In this document: one piece after another, positions 23,559 to 35,133 of the stretch | Numbering within the stretch: the first letter of the stretch is position 1 | Layout of the letters: each line of letters starts with the position of its first letter | Source: Castanea sativa | Taxonomy: Eukaryota; Streptophyta; Magnoliopsida; Fagales; Fagaceae | Direction: 5' to 3' | Assembly: GCF_040712315.1 (NCBI RefSeq) | Contig: NC_134020.1 | Span: 34,712,751-34,776,750, forward strand | Length of the DNA stretch: 64,000 bases | Notes under the pieces: generated by a model | What the model was told of the DNA's origin: nothing | The model's input: only the letters and a program-made list of their open reading frames with translations | Database searches by the model: none | Made by a program: the position numbers and the translations under genes

Positions 23559-25863
23559 TGTGTGGGCCTTTTTTGCAAGTGTTGGGCTGGGCCGCCTGCT
23601 GCTACACTAGGCCCAAAGATTTCTGGATCAGGGAGTTGGGATCGGTCCAAGAGCAACCTTCCTCAGTCCGGCTTATGCGCAAATGATGAGTCTAAGCCCA
23701 AGGGAAGACGCTGCAAAGTGGGCTTATTCCTTGTTTCTGCCACAGAAGGAATTTTCTCCAGAATCTGCCATAGGTCTAACTTTTCTGCTGTGCGGTAAAA
23801 TTGTCTGCTATGCAGTAAAACTATCTGCTGTGCGATAAAGCTTTCTGCTGTGCAATTAAGCTTTCTGCTGTGCTAATAGAGCTGTTTGCCGTGCAGTGAA
23901 ACTTTCTGCTGTGTTAATAAAGCTGTCTGCCGGCAGTTAAGCTTCCTGCTATGCTAATAAAGCTGCCTGCCGCGCAGTTAAGCTTTCTGTTGTGTTAATA
24001 AAGTTGCTTGCTACGAATGACTACTCTTCATTTTCTGCAGAAATACTTTTCTACTTCCTACACACAAAAAAATCTAAAACCCAAAGAAAATACCAATAAA
24101 GCAAGTGTTAGCTTACATGGGTTAGCATATTCTCAAATATATACATACGTATATTCATAAATATACTTATACGTATACACAGAATGTGAGAAACAACATA
24201 TATGTATATATACTTGTGGTAGGATAATGGGTCCAAAGTAAAATACGTAACAACAGATATAGAAGAAAGTTTCGGCAGGAAAGGTTAAGATAACACGGTA
24301 AATACAATAAAAAGGTGTTACAACAGAATAACTAGTACAGCAAGTAAAAATACCACAGCAGGACAACTGATGCGATAGACATGATAAAAAACGTGCTACA
24401 ATAGGATAACTAAATACAGCAGATTTAAGTTTTAATGAGTGAAATCAAATATATTTGCGCTCAAAATCAAATATTGAGTCTTCCTATAGAATAAGTAAAC
24501 CAAGAAGGAACCCAAACCCTAAATTGAACAAACTTGTCATAAGCTCCTGCCATAAGCTTTTGCCATCAAAGTTGTGCATTTTGGAGAATAGGCCTAAATG
24601 GCTACTAGCTATCATTTTTTGGAGACTTCAAAAAAAGAGTGGGTTTGCTAAGAAGGAGGGAAAAGATGGTCTATTGATGCATGCCCCTATTCATGCCACG
24701 TTTTCTCTCTTCTTTTTACCACTTTCTTTCTTTCTCTCCGTTCTATTTTATTTTTACTCTTAGTTTCCTTACTACTCTCTTGCCGTAAATTGTTTTTCTC
24801 ATTTAGGTCTTTTCCTTTAGGTGCTTCCTCTTTTGGGTCCCCTTCCCATTGGGTCTCCCGAGCTTCCTTCCTCCCCTCTCGGTTCCTTTTTTCTCATCCA
24901 TAGCTACCTCCTTTTGTAGTAAGCTAATTCAATGAGATTTATCCCTTTTACCCCTAGCGCTTCACCAATTGTTTTTGGTTCGTTGTGGGCATCCATTCAG
25001 GACTACCCACTGACCCATTGGTTGCCCCGACCACTACCATTGCTCAGTTTGTTTGTTGCACCATTCTCATTTCACAACATAATTCCTTTCGCTTGTTCTT
25101 ACTGTATACCTTCATTGGGCTAACTCACTACCTAGCTCTATGGCATGCATCAGATGGTCTCAACCATTTATTACTTCTTTTGTGTAAGATACCATCCCAA
25201 CAAGGTATACTCCTAAAAGAAGTTATGCAGGAAACCAAATATAGACCCACTTTTCCCCCCACCACCAAACCACACCCTCTGAATCCTCTTGGCCGCGGGC
25301 CCACCTCCCTTGTATTGGCTAGGTACAGGTTGGTGGTGCTCCGGCCCTTCTGTCTTTGTCTTCTTTCGTTCCCACGCCATTTATGTGGTAGCAGATTAGT
25401 TCTGTTTCGTCCTGCTGCGTGTCTTTTGTCTTATGTGTTTGTTATTTCCTTAGGTTTGACTTTTCTTTCCTTCACGTGATTCCTGCAGCTGACACTTCCT
25501 TCCGTTCCTTATTTCTTTTCATCATGCTTCTTCATATTAGCTTTCACGCCTATTTTTTTTTATACAAAAGGATTTGGGCCTTTGTGGGCCAAATAATGAT
25601 GAACTGATCAAAAAGGTCTTAGGCCCAATTTATCTTCATCCGCCGAAGCCATTTCGCTGAAGAACTATATTCTGCGGCAAATTTGTATTCTGCGGCAGAT
25701 TTGTATTGTTATAGCTCATTTTCCCATGCATTTCTTCCTTTGGACCTCTTTTGCTCTTTGGTCTTCTTGGTGGGCCTTTGGGCCTTGCTTTTCATCTTGC
25801 AACTTATTGGGCTTTCTTCCTCATAGGCTTTTGGGTCTGAATTTGCAAAAATGGGCATCAACA
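23559..25863 (-). mobile_element. Solo LTR (~2.3 kb), same family as 9141-11121, opposite orientation
   Basis: On the plus strand it starts TGTGTGGGCC and ends GGGCATCAACA, flanked by the perfect 5-bp duplication ctctt (23554-23558 and 25864-25868). Its reverse complement shares both ends with the LTR at 9141-11121, including gcccaacacttgcaaaaaa and gggcctagtgtag. It is about 320 bp longer, partly because of a minisatellite at 23783-24012. No internal domain or second LTR is present. Confidence 0.85.
23783..24012. repeat. Minisatellite, about 11 units of 20-21 bp, inside the LTR
   Basis: Units of the form tgtgcagtaaagctttctgc follow one another. From the fifth on, two variants alternate (one with taataaagctg, one with cagttaagctt), giving a ~41-bp higher-order period. 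Confidence 0.85.
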
Positions 25864-27401
25864 CTCTTCAATCCTAATTATCAAGATTTGAATATGAATT
25901 TCACCAAGTCTAGTGGTATTGGGACCATCTATTAAGTTTGACTGGGTTTGACCAACTTTGACTAAATTTTAACCGTATCTTTCTCTAAATCCAACCGTTT
26001 AATTGTGACCATAATTTACCAGAGTAAACCTTTCATTACACTTTTCAAATCTAACGGCTAGATTTCAAATCTAAGTATGGCATGTGATGAACATGTGTTA
26101 TGTACCTATATGGCTATATATATTCTCTCAATCTAACCATCCAATTGGTCTCAAATTTCACCAACATCAATATGTCACCATACTCTTCAATTCTAATGAT
26201 CAAGATTTGAATATGAATTTCACCAAGTCTAATGATATCAGGACCATCTATTTACTTTGATCGGGTTTGACTAACTTTGACAAAACTTTGACCACGCATT
26301 TCTCTAAATCCAATTGTTTGATTGTGACCATAATTTACTAGAATTAACCTTTCATTATACTCTTCAAATCTAACGGTTAAATTTCAAATCTAATTATAGC
26401 GCATGATGGATATGTATTGTGTACTTTTATGGTTCTGTTTACTCAATCTGACTATTCAATTGGTCTCAAATTTCACCAACACCAGTATGTTACCATACTC
26501 TTCAATTCTATTGATCAAGATTTGAATATGAATTTCACCAAGTCCAATGGTCTTGGACACTCAGGACCATCAATTAAGTTTGATCGGGTTTGACCAACTT
26601 TGACTAAACTTTGACCGCGTCTTTCTCCAAATCCAACCGTTTGATTGTGACCATAATTTACCAGAATTAACCTTTCATTACACTCTTCAAATTCAATGGT
26701 TAGATTTCAAATCTAAGTATGGTGCGTGATTAACATGTGTTGTATACTTGTATGGTTATGTTCTCTCAATCTGACCATCTAATTAGTCATATTATTTTTT
26801 TAAAAAATAAACGTAATTAGTCACATATTAAAATTCTTATATAAATTTAATAATAGCTATGATAATTTTTTTAATAAAATAGAATGTGTGATAATTTTTG
26901 TTGTGTGGTATTTTTTTTTTTTTTTGAGAAAGTTGTGTGGTGAATTTTATTGAGTATATGTGATTGTTTCTTGTTTTTAAATTGTATTTCATAGCTCATT
27001 AATATTAGATTCTTAATATTTTGCACTCATTAACTCACTTAGATATATAGATATGTTTGATTCATATATAATTACAAAATGCATAACAAAATGGTAATTG
27101 CTAGTCAAAAATGGTAATTAATTAAAACTTGTCTTCTTTTATTTATTTTTTTTCCTCAAAATAAATCTGTCTTCTTTTATTTTTTCCACCCAAAAATTTG
27201 TTCCCATCCTAACGTGTTTAACTTATAGCTTTTTTCCCTCAAAGCCAAAATCTGACGTTCTACTTAGGCTTTTACTTAGTTTTTTTTCCTCCAAAATTTG
27301 TTTCCCTCTCTCTAAGACATCAATTTTCTTCTCTCTTTCTCTCCCTCCTCATCGACGGTCCAGAACAGCCTCCTCCTCCAAAATCCAAGCTAGATTTCAT
27401 T

Positions 27402-27694
27402 ATGAACGAAGTTGAAGAGCTCCAATCTTCGAAACCCATAAACCAAATAACCCAATCAACTACTAAACCTGAAGTTATCTTCGATCTGAGCGGACCCACC
27501 AAGGCTGAGAGAATAACGGTTCAAATATCGCACCCGTGGCCCGAGTGGGTGGACTTGATGGAATGCTTGTTGAAGAGGGGTTACTTTGAAAGCAATGGAA
27601 ACCCATTTCGAAACGGCGAAATGAGTCCCAAAGGATCCAACTATATCTGGACTGCGTGCCTTAATTTCGCATGAGATCGGTTTGATCTTTTAAG
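27402..27694 (+). pseudogene. Captured first exon of a VAR3-like (Ran-binding zinc-finger) organelle protein gene
   Basis: From the ATG at 27402 the frame reads MNEVEELQSSKPINQITQST, then the diagnostic stretch ISHPWPEWVDLMECLLKRGY F and, near its end, SNYIWTACLNFA. After a TGA at 27672-27674 the same frame goes on DRFDLLR to a good donor, AAG|gtaatg, at 27694/27695. I recognise the HPWPEWV..TACLNFARDRF pattern from plant RanBP2-type zinc-finger proteins of the VAR3/OZ1 kind, which act in plastid RNA metabolism; the zinc fingers themselves would lie in later exons and are not seen. The stop sits where the family has Arg (CGA to TGA), and an upstream Arg is Trp (CGG to TGG). The whole exon lies inside the CACTA element, so it is a captured, inactivated copy. 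The family call is from memory. Confidence 0.55.
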
Positions 27695-29142
27695 GTAATG
27701 AGGGATTTAATTAAGTGGAAGAATTTGATTAAATTGTGATTTGTGAATTTTTTTCGTTTGGATTTTAATTTTCTATGATTGTTCGGGTTTAAAGGTTTGG
27801 TTTTGAAGTATGTTCGGTTTAAAGTTTTGGAATGAGAAAAATGTATGATTGGTTTTTTATCTGGGTTTAAGTGTGCATGCAACCTGTTTGATTTTGGAGC
27901 TATATGAAACACATGGTATTTGAGATCTCTTTCTTATTTTTGGGCCGCTCAGGTTAGTGGGGTTTTGTGAAAATTGATGTTTGAGCTCACTTTAATGAAT
28001 TTTGTAAATAAAAAGCTTTTGGGGGTTTTTATTTATTTTTGATATAGTTGCCATCTTTCTTATTCTAGTAGCAATTGGAGATGGATTCAATAAGATTAAT
28101 AGAGTGCTAGAATAATATCAAGTTGTTCGTAGTAGTATTTTGGCTTTGGGTTTGATATCCTGAATAATATTAAGTTATTAGTAGTATTTTTGGCTTTGGG
28201 TTTGATATCCTGGATAAGAGTAGCTGTTCATAAATAAAATAGATGATGGTGTCATGGTTGGTGTTTGAGTTTGTATATTGGAAGTTGAATTTCTTATGCA
28301 CTTGATACATACTTGATAGTTAAGTAGGAAATAAATTGTTTCAAGGGCCAAGAGTGAACTTTTATAGAGAAGTTAACTTTTACTTCAATGTGATTTTTTC
28401 ATAGCACATTCAAATCTATTAACGTGAATGCATTATCTACATTTTATGATTAATTGTCTAATATTTTCACCGAAATTGATGCTTTTCATGATGTTTTTCT
28501 CATGATTAAAGGGTTTCTCATATTGAACTCAGCGAAGCCTACTCGGACCAATTACTTTGAGTTGGATAGTTGAATCCCTTTTTCATCATTAAGTCTTATC
28601 TAGAGCTGTAGATGCCTTCCTTTATATTAATGGGGATCCCATATCATGCTTGGCAAAGTCCTACTTCCAGTTACTTTGTCTTAAGTAGCTGAATCCCTTG
28701 TCATCATTAAGTGTTATGATCTTTTTACGTCCAAGTTCTTGAGGTCTACCTATGAATGGGACTTGTGAATGTTAGTGGGTTTCAGATATGGTTAAGCGGC
28801 TTTAACTTTGAAAGATGGACTGCCTACTAGTGCATGTCTAGCGTTAAGATACCATATTCAACTCGGATTTCACAGAAATTTGTTCCTAAATATTCAATAG
28901 CATCTGTTAAATACTTTTGTGTTATGTTGAGGTGAAAGAAATTGCATGTCTAAAGGAGTTTTTGATTAACTTCCTTTATTTTTAACATTGTATTGGAAAT
29001 TTTTGTACTCGAGGTTGGAAACTACATAGGTATTTTTATGCATCAAGTAACTTATAGGTGAAAAAGCTTTTGAACTTCAGGGAGTCCAGTTTCCTCTCTG
29101 CTGAATTTGATGGCTACTAATATAGATCATGGAGGGTTCGCA
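27695..29142. other. Interior of the CACTA element, no coding exon recognised
   Basis: AT-rich, intron-like sequence. Two diverged copies of a ~125-bp phrase (gttgaatccctttttcatca at about 28570, and a similar one at about 28690) indicate an old local duplication. Confidence 0.4.

Positions 29143-29181
<39 letters not shown>
29143..29181. repeat. (AT)n microsatellite
   Basis: About 19 TA units within the CACTA interior. Confidence 0.9.
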
Positions 29182-29186
<5 letters not shown>

Positions 29187-29544
29187 TGGAAGTCTTTTAC
29201 GTTTCTCATCTTGATAGTCATGCCAATAGGCTTTGCCTCAAATGGCACTTCTTTTTCCCATAAGAATGGATGAAATGTGAGGTTGTGAGTGCAAATTCTA
29301 CTCAATACATGCAACTATAAAATAAATAAATAAAGGATTGTTTCCTCTGATTATACTAAAAAATCATAAAGATGCTGGTATGCTTCTATCTATGACTTAT
29401 AAATAATAACTCCACTTGTGTCTATGCTTATTGTCAAATATATTGTGTATGCTTCTCAATATAATTTTTGTTGTCTTGAATCAAATGATGTTGCTAAGGT
29501 CGTATTTGTGGGGTAGGATTTGGTCCAAGCCCAAGTAGCTGAAG

Positions 29545-29996
29545 TAGCAAGAGTGCTCTCACGGACCTTCAAATACGATCAAGTCAAGCAAAGGACGACG
29601 AAGTTGCACAACTGAAGGCTTCCTTGGCTAATATGCAGGAGAAATTGTCCTCTTTTGACGAAATGAAGGAAAGACTTAGTGCTGGTTTGGATCCAGCTTA
29701 TTATGCTGCGTCTGCGTTTTGTTTTTTTTTTTTCTTCTGCTGCGGGGGGGACAAGCGCGCACTGTGCGCGTACTGTGCGCGCATTGTTCATGTACGTTTT
29801 TAGCAATTTTTTATTAAAAATGGATCCCGCAGTACTATTTACACATTTAAAAATTATTTTGCTACAGTGTTTTCAGTTTTCAGTTTTCAGCAATAAGTTC
29901 TATCCAAACGGACCCTTAGACAATTTCAAGAGATGGAGCAAAGAATGACTCGCATGCTTCAACAAATGCAACAAATAACTTCACAATGCAGTTAGG
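29545..29996 (+). pseudogene. Coiled-coil exon of the CACTA ORF, split by a MITE
   Basis: The frame reads SKSALTDLQIRSSQAKDDEV, then AQLKASLANMQEKLSSFDEM and KERLSAG up to about 29685. It resumes after the inserted MITE as QFQEMEQRMTRMLQQMQQIT SQCS and then a stop at about 29994-29996. This heptad-rich, Gln-rich tail is typical of the C-terminal coiled coil of plant Ptta/En/Spm proteins. It agrees with the CACTA ends around it. The MITE at 29681-29920 interrupts the exon, so the protein cannot be made intact. Confidence 0.5.
29681..29920. mobile_element. hAT-type MITE inserted in the coiled-coil exon (ends approximate)
   Basis: The left side (ggtttggatccagcttatt) and the right side (reverse complement gggtccgtttggatagaact) are inverted and belong to a MITE type I know as common in woody dicots. 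A GCGC-rich core with repeated actgtgcgcg and a triple cagttttcag tract lie within. Confidence 0.65.
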
Positions 29997-30989
29997 TTGG
30001 CATTAATGTTTGTTTAATTCCTTTGATCATGCTATTTCCTTGATGAGTTTGTCTTATAATTTGCTGTGACGGTTGGCATTAATGTTTGTTTGCTGAGTTC
30101 CTTGCTGATAATTTGCTATGATGGATATGTTGTTTTGGATTTGATAGTACTCAAATTGCAATTACTAATTGGTTGCCAGTAGTGGTAGTCAATGAAACTC
30201 GTTTAAGTATTGAAGGCAGTAAAGTTATTTATTTAGTTATTCACCCTTGCAATTTAGCCAATAGGAAGTGCTAGTTGAGCTACAACGCTTTTGGCTGTTG
30301 TTTTGATTTCTAATAATACTCAAATTGCAATTGCTAATTGGTTGTTAGTAGTGGCAGTCAATGAAACTAATTTATTCAATTATTTGCTCTTGCAATTTTG
30401 CCATAATTAGTGGAATTTGAATGGCTAGGTTAAAAGGCTGAAGTCTTAGCAACTAACTGATAACTTGTTTGTGTTATTAACTATTTGTGGTAGCCCTTCT
30501 TGGTTGGTTTACAGGTGAGTATGTTTGTTTATAAATGTTTTTGCCATTGGAGTCGAATGTATATCACATTTTGTTCTTATCTTATTGTGCATCATGTAAT
30601 CAGCCACTGCCATTGACTTAAGTTGCAGTATTTTCACATTTTGATTCTGTGATCTCTTGAGTATTGTTTGTTTCACTCATTCTTAAGCAACATGCCTCAG
30701 AGTTTTCTTGTGGATTTTAGTATTACAATTTTCCAAATAAATTTAGAATTCCAAGCCACTCTCTTAAGATATGGTTATATAGAGCTTAGAATAAGTTGCT
30801 GAGAATACCCCATGTCTTTTTTTTTCAATAGATGCCATATTGATATTACTTGCATTGTTTTGGTTGATCTTTCATACTTGTACATGCTGATATGACAACC
30901 AAAGCAATTTTGGATGTTGCAAAGCAATTTTGGATTCCAATATTTGATATCATTGTGTCCTAATTATTACTTTTTTTTTTTGTATGTAG
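29997..30989. other. CACTA interior with internal duplications, no exon recognised
   Basis: Two pairs of diverged direct repeats are visible: ggttggcattaatgtttgtt at about 29996 and 30072, and actcaaattgcaattactaa at about 30150 and 30317. It is probably intron sequence of the element's former gene. Confidence 0.45.
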
Positions 30990-31064
30990 GACGTTCCTCC
31001 GATCCTACAATCCCCAGCTTTCCAAAAATCATCATCTGCATCCCATCAACCAAGTAGCTTATAA
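30990..31064 (+). pseudogene. Candidate last exon of the CACTA ORF
   Basis: After a T-rich tract and a tag acceptor, the frame DVPPILQSPAFQKSSSASHQ PSSL ends in TAA. The position just inside the right subterminal repeats and the Ser/Pro/Gln-rich composition suit the C terminus of the same damaged ORF as 29545-29996. Confidence 0.35.
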
Positions 31065-31862
31065 ATTTTATGTTGGTGTTTGAGGAAATTTTGTGTACAA
31101 AGAACCACATTTGATCAAACACATTTTTTGCAAGTGTTGACAAATATTTTGAAACACTTTGAACCTTTGACTATGGTATTAACTTAGTTTAAGTGTTGAA
31201 GGACTTTTTGTGTACAAAGGACCACATCTTTCTTTTGTTAATTTTATGATGATGGTTATAGACAATATTATGTATTTGATAATATATTTCTATGTTAATA
31301 TAATGTTAGTTTGGAGACATTTGTGGTGTTATCTAGTTACATTTGTGGTATTGTCTTAGTGGAACTAAAATTATTACAAGTTATTTGTAATAGAAATGTG
31401 GTTTTAGAACCCAAGAGAGGAAAACAAATTAACCTATAGAGGCAAGTAAAAACCGCCGCTGAAGGACTAAAATTTTGAAATAATTGGAGACCTATAACGG
31501 CGTTTATAGCCCACTGCTAAAGCCTCACACATATAGCGGCGAGCGTAACTGCCGCTAGTTTGTTGTTTAATAAACCTTATAGCGGCGCTTAATGCCCGCC
31601 GCTAAAAGGTCACTTGACCCTAATGGTAACCTCATATGGCAGCAGTTTTATGCCCACCACAGTAGGCCAAAAGCATCGCTAAGTGGCCAATCTATTGCGG
31701 CGGTCACTGCATCAATAGATCTATAGCAGCACCGCAATAGTGGCGGGTAGAACCGCCGCAATAGCCTCCGCTGCTAAAGGTCAAATGGACCTTTAGTGGC
31801 GGTTTTTTGGGCTTTTGTAGCGGTTTTGGTCCTTTGCAATAGTACATTTTTTTGTAGTACTC

Positions 31863-32899
31863 CCAAATTTTAGATGTGTCCTTATCATATCCATAATTGT
31901 ACTCTAATTGGCTTTGTTCCAAGACTTTTGTTCTTTTTTCTGCTTAGTTGAATGAAGTTTTCATTTTACCCCTAAAAAAAGAAAAGGAAAAAGAGCAAGA
32001 TAGTATCAACATTTTTTAAGTTTTAATTTCATTCAACACACTAATTTGACACCTGAGATTAGTTTAACATGAGTCGATAACTTGGGTTGGGTTCAAATTG
32101 GGAATTTTTAAAACCTGAGTAAGCGACCCAACCTACACTACTAGTAGGTTAATATATATATATATATAAAATTTAGTTTTGATTATTTTAAATTTCGGAA
32201 CTCAACTAAAGTGTTTTCTTTGATTTATTTTTAAAATTTGAGAATTAGTTTTGACGAGATTAAACAAATTGTATAAATTACAATAATTAATTGAATAATG
32301 AGCTTAAAATAGTGTAACAAAACCTTAGTTTTTATTAGGCTAGACAAAATGGGTCTAGCCTAACCGAAAGTATGTACCTAAATTTTATCCAAATGACATA
32401 TGTTTTTTACATGCCCAAGAGTGGGAAAGAAAGAAACTTGAGATACAAATCTCACTTGGCCCTTTAGAAGCAAGAGTTTATAATGAATATTGGGTGGTTT
32501 GGGTTTGTTGGTTTTTTTTTTTTTTGGTAAAAAAACCCCAACACTACATCTAATATTATAACGTTTTAAACCTTGCAACTTATTGCCAATTGAGACATGT
32601 TTGGAGTCGAACATTTCAATCAGGTCGGGTTACATATAGGTTATTTTTATTATTATTATTTTGGTCAAATTCAATAATCCTAGTAAAGGTTCACCATGGA
32701 TTTAAGCTTAGCATTTAATCAACTACCTTAATCTTGTGGGGTTTGCCTTTTTTATTTTTAGAGTGATTTCTCACCAATTTCTTATTTAAGGTATCTAATA
32801 TCATTTTTTCTAAAATATATTTGATCATTGGTGTTAGGATTTTTATTGTTGGTGAATCCCTTGAAAAATTTTCCATGTATTTTTTTTCCTGTTTTGTAA
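31863..32899. other. Intergenic, no gene recognised
   Basis: AT-rich sequence just outside the CACTA element. Short TA and TTA tracts are present, but no assignable feature. Confidence 0.4.
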
Positions 32900-33387
32900 T
32901 ATTGGGTAATGAAGGCTAGAATTGAACCTTCAGAGTGGTGTACATCAAAGTATTTCGGTTGTGCGAAGATTCAACCTCAGTCGGTCAACTGAAATTCAAA
33001 TCCCTGATCATGCAATACCACTCTCCATCAAACAAGACCCTAATAGAAAGTCTTTGCCAACCAAATTCCTATTAGGGGAATTTATCCTAATATGCTTCAA
33101 GAAATGGTTGTGTGCCACACTCAAGCCAAACCCAACTTATATTTAAACCCTACATAAATCCTTATCTTTGTAGATGGAAGAAGACCACCAAAGCCAAAAG
33201 AAAAACCCTGTTAACCCTATTTGTCTTTAAACTCTCCAAATTGATAAAACCATTATGAGGAGATTTCAAAGTACACCCAAAGCATTACAACACCTCCTGT
33301 GTTATTGGAGTGTTGTGCTAAAATCACACAGATGACCAAAAATCTTCTTGTGGCCTTGAAGTAATTGATAGATTGGTTTGGCGGTTG

Positions 33388-35133
33388 TAGTGGCGGAGCC
33401 AAGAATCTATGTTTAGGGAGGCTGAGTTATAAATAAGACGATTACATTTTTTTTCTAATATATATCCATACTATGTACAATTATCTAAAATATATAGTAG
33501 TATCATAAACACATTTCAATATACAATACATTTTTTTTGGGTGATACATATATACAGTTAAGTGGATTAATTTATAACTCAATATAGTTTTTAATTTGCC
33601 TATCAACCTAGGTTTTCAAGTTAAATTACAACACATTAATTATAATAATTAAGATAAAAGGATATTATTAATAGGCTAAAAGATGGCTAAAAATTAGACA
33701 ACACCCATTGAAATGCATAAAAATAAATTGAATCAAAATATCTAGTAATATATTTTGTCAAATTAATGATAAGTTTTTATATTTATATGTTATATAATAT
33801 ATTTATCAATTAAAAAAAATAAATAATAGATAAAGACAAGTCATAGTGGTTCTAGGACCATAATTATTTTACAAATTTTTGCATAACTCTATCATGAAAG
33901 ATTGTGAATGGTTATCTATTACTTATATATGGGCTCATTAATTTTTCTCCAGCAATCATACTTGTCTACATCTTGTAACAAAAAAGTTGTGAAATAAGTC
34001 GTGGTAATATATTTCTTTCGAACCACACTTGGGAGTAAACTAAACTACTAAAGTGATATATCAAGTTTACTTTTGACATGTTTGTTTTTGAATCATACAT
34101 GTGATCCTTTCTTAAAAGCTTTATTGTATTGGAATTAGAGAAAGTAGTTTGGAAGCCTTGGAGTTTATAAATTGTATAGCACTAAATCAATTACTTGAAG
34201 CATAGAAGAGAAGGGAAAGGCAAATGGGATAGAGAGACGAAGGAGAAAACTAAGAGAACATAAACTGCAAATCTCCTGGCAATGGCACCAATATAATGGC
34301 GTAATTTTTTGAAGATGAAGAAAAAAAGTGTGTTAAACACAGTCTCCTTCAACTGTCAATACCAAAGTAAGCTAAAGAGATTTTTTTTTTTTTTCTTCAA
34401 AAGATGAGAAAGGGCATTTCTTGAAATTATTTTTCTTTCTTCAGAAAATTGTTAAACCAAAGGAGTTTCCCTGAAAAACAAACGGAGGATGGCGGGCAAA
34501 AAAGGTATGTTGTGTCCCAAGGCCAAATGGCAAATAATTCTAAAGTAGTTGAAGTAGTTTGAATTTGAATAGAATTCTAATAAAATTATGCAGTAGATTA
34601 GGATGAGGATTAAGATTTAATTTCAATTTGTATTTAAATTTAAGTAGGAGTTAGATCCTATGTTTTAGGACTTGGTTGTGATGAAGCTTATTTACTCGCT
34701 AGTATTTATGTACGTAAGAATTATGAATGAAGCAAGCAAAAAATTAACCAAAAAATGTCTATTTCTTCTCTCAAGTTCAGGAGATTAGTCATCTTGAATT
34801 GACTACACTATCTTTTATTTCTCAGTTCACAACAGGGTACCTTAGAAAAATCTTCTCCTTCAACTGTCAATACCAAAGTAAGCTACAGAGATTTTTTTTT
34901 TCTTATTGAAAAAACGAGAAAGGGCAGTTTTTGAAATTTTTTTTCTTTCTTCAGAAAATTATTAAACCAAAGGAGTTTCTCTGAAAAACAAATGGAGGAT
35001 GGAGGGCCAGAAGGGTACCTTAGAAAAATCTTCTAAAATTTTGGGATATTTCATTTATGAGGGCATATATTTCGGTTAAAAAAAAAAATTGGGGGCCAAA
35101 GCCCCTCTCGGCCCCAACATAGCTCCGCCACTG
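33388..35133. mobile_element. hAT element (1746 bp), tagtggcggagc / gctccgccactg ends
   Basis: The ends tagtggcggagc and, reversed, cagtggcggagc form hAT-type TIRs. The 8-bp target duplication ggcggttg is perfect (33380-33387 and 35134-35141). There is no transposase frame. Confidence 0.92.
34345..35012. repeat. Two direct copies of a ~165-bp block inside the hAT
   Basis: The blocks at about 34345-34500 and 34852-35012 share ctccttcaactgtcaatacc, aaagtaagcta and aaccaaaggagtttc, with about 90 percent identity by eye. Confidence 0.8.

Larger units (their letters stand above)
22945..26790. repeat. Tandem array of ~315-bp units, interrupted by an LTR
   Basis: The marker caccaagtc recurs at 22973, 23288, 25902, 26221 and 26536. 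After removing the inserted LTR and its extra 5-bp duplication (2310 bp), the spacings are about 315, 304, 319 and 315 bp. Each unit contains tttgaccgggtttgaccaac, ttgtgaccataatttacc and tctcaaatttcaccaaca. There are four full copies and one partial. It forms the left inner flank of the CACTA element. Confidence 0.9.
22235..31859. mobile_element. CACTA (En/Spm-type) transposon, 9.6 kb, non-autonomous
   Basis: The left end CACTACAAGAAATCGGTACT and the reverse complement of the right end, TACTACAAAAAAATGTACTA, match apart from a few bases. The 3-bp target duplication ctc flanks both (22232-22234 and 31860-31862). Both subterminal regions (22255-22660 and 31438-31850) are packed with short direct and inverted gcggcggt / accgccgct motifs, as is typical for CACTA transposase-binding regions. 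The interior has a ~315-bp tandem array, a nested solo LTR, a captured VAR3-like exon and coiled-coil exons, but no intact transposase. The last base of the right end is A instead of G. Confidence 0.88.

Noticed and set aside
24133..24366. 77-codon frame (Cys/Tyr-rich)
   Set aside because: It is inside the solo LTR at 23559-25863, has low complexity and no domain match.
22235..31859. A complete autonomous CACTA transposase gene
   Set aside because: Only short exon remnants with stops and a MITE insertion were found. No catalytic-domain frame of adequate length exists.
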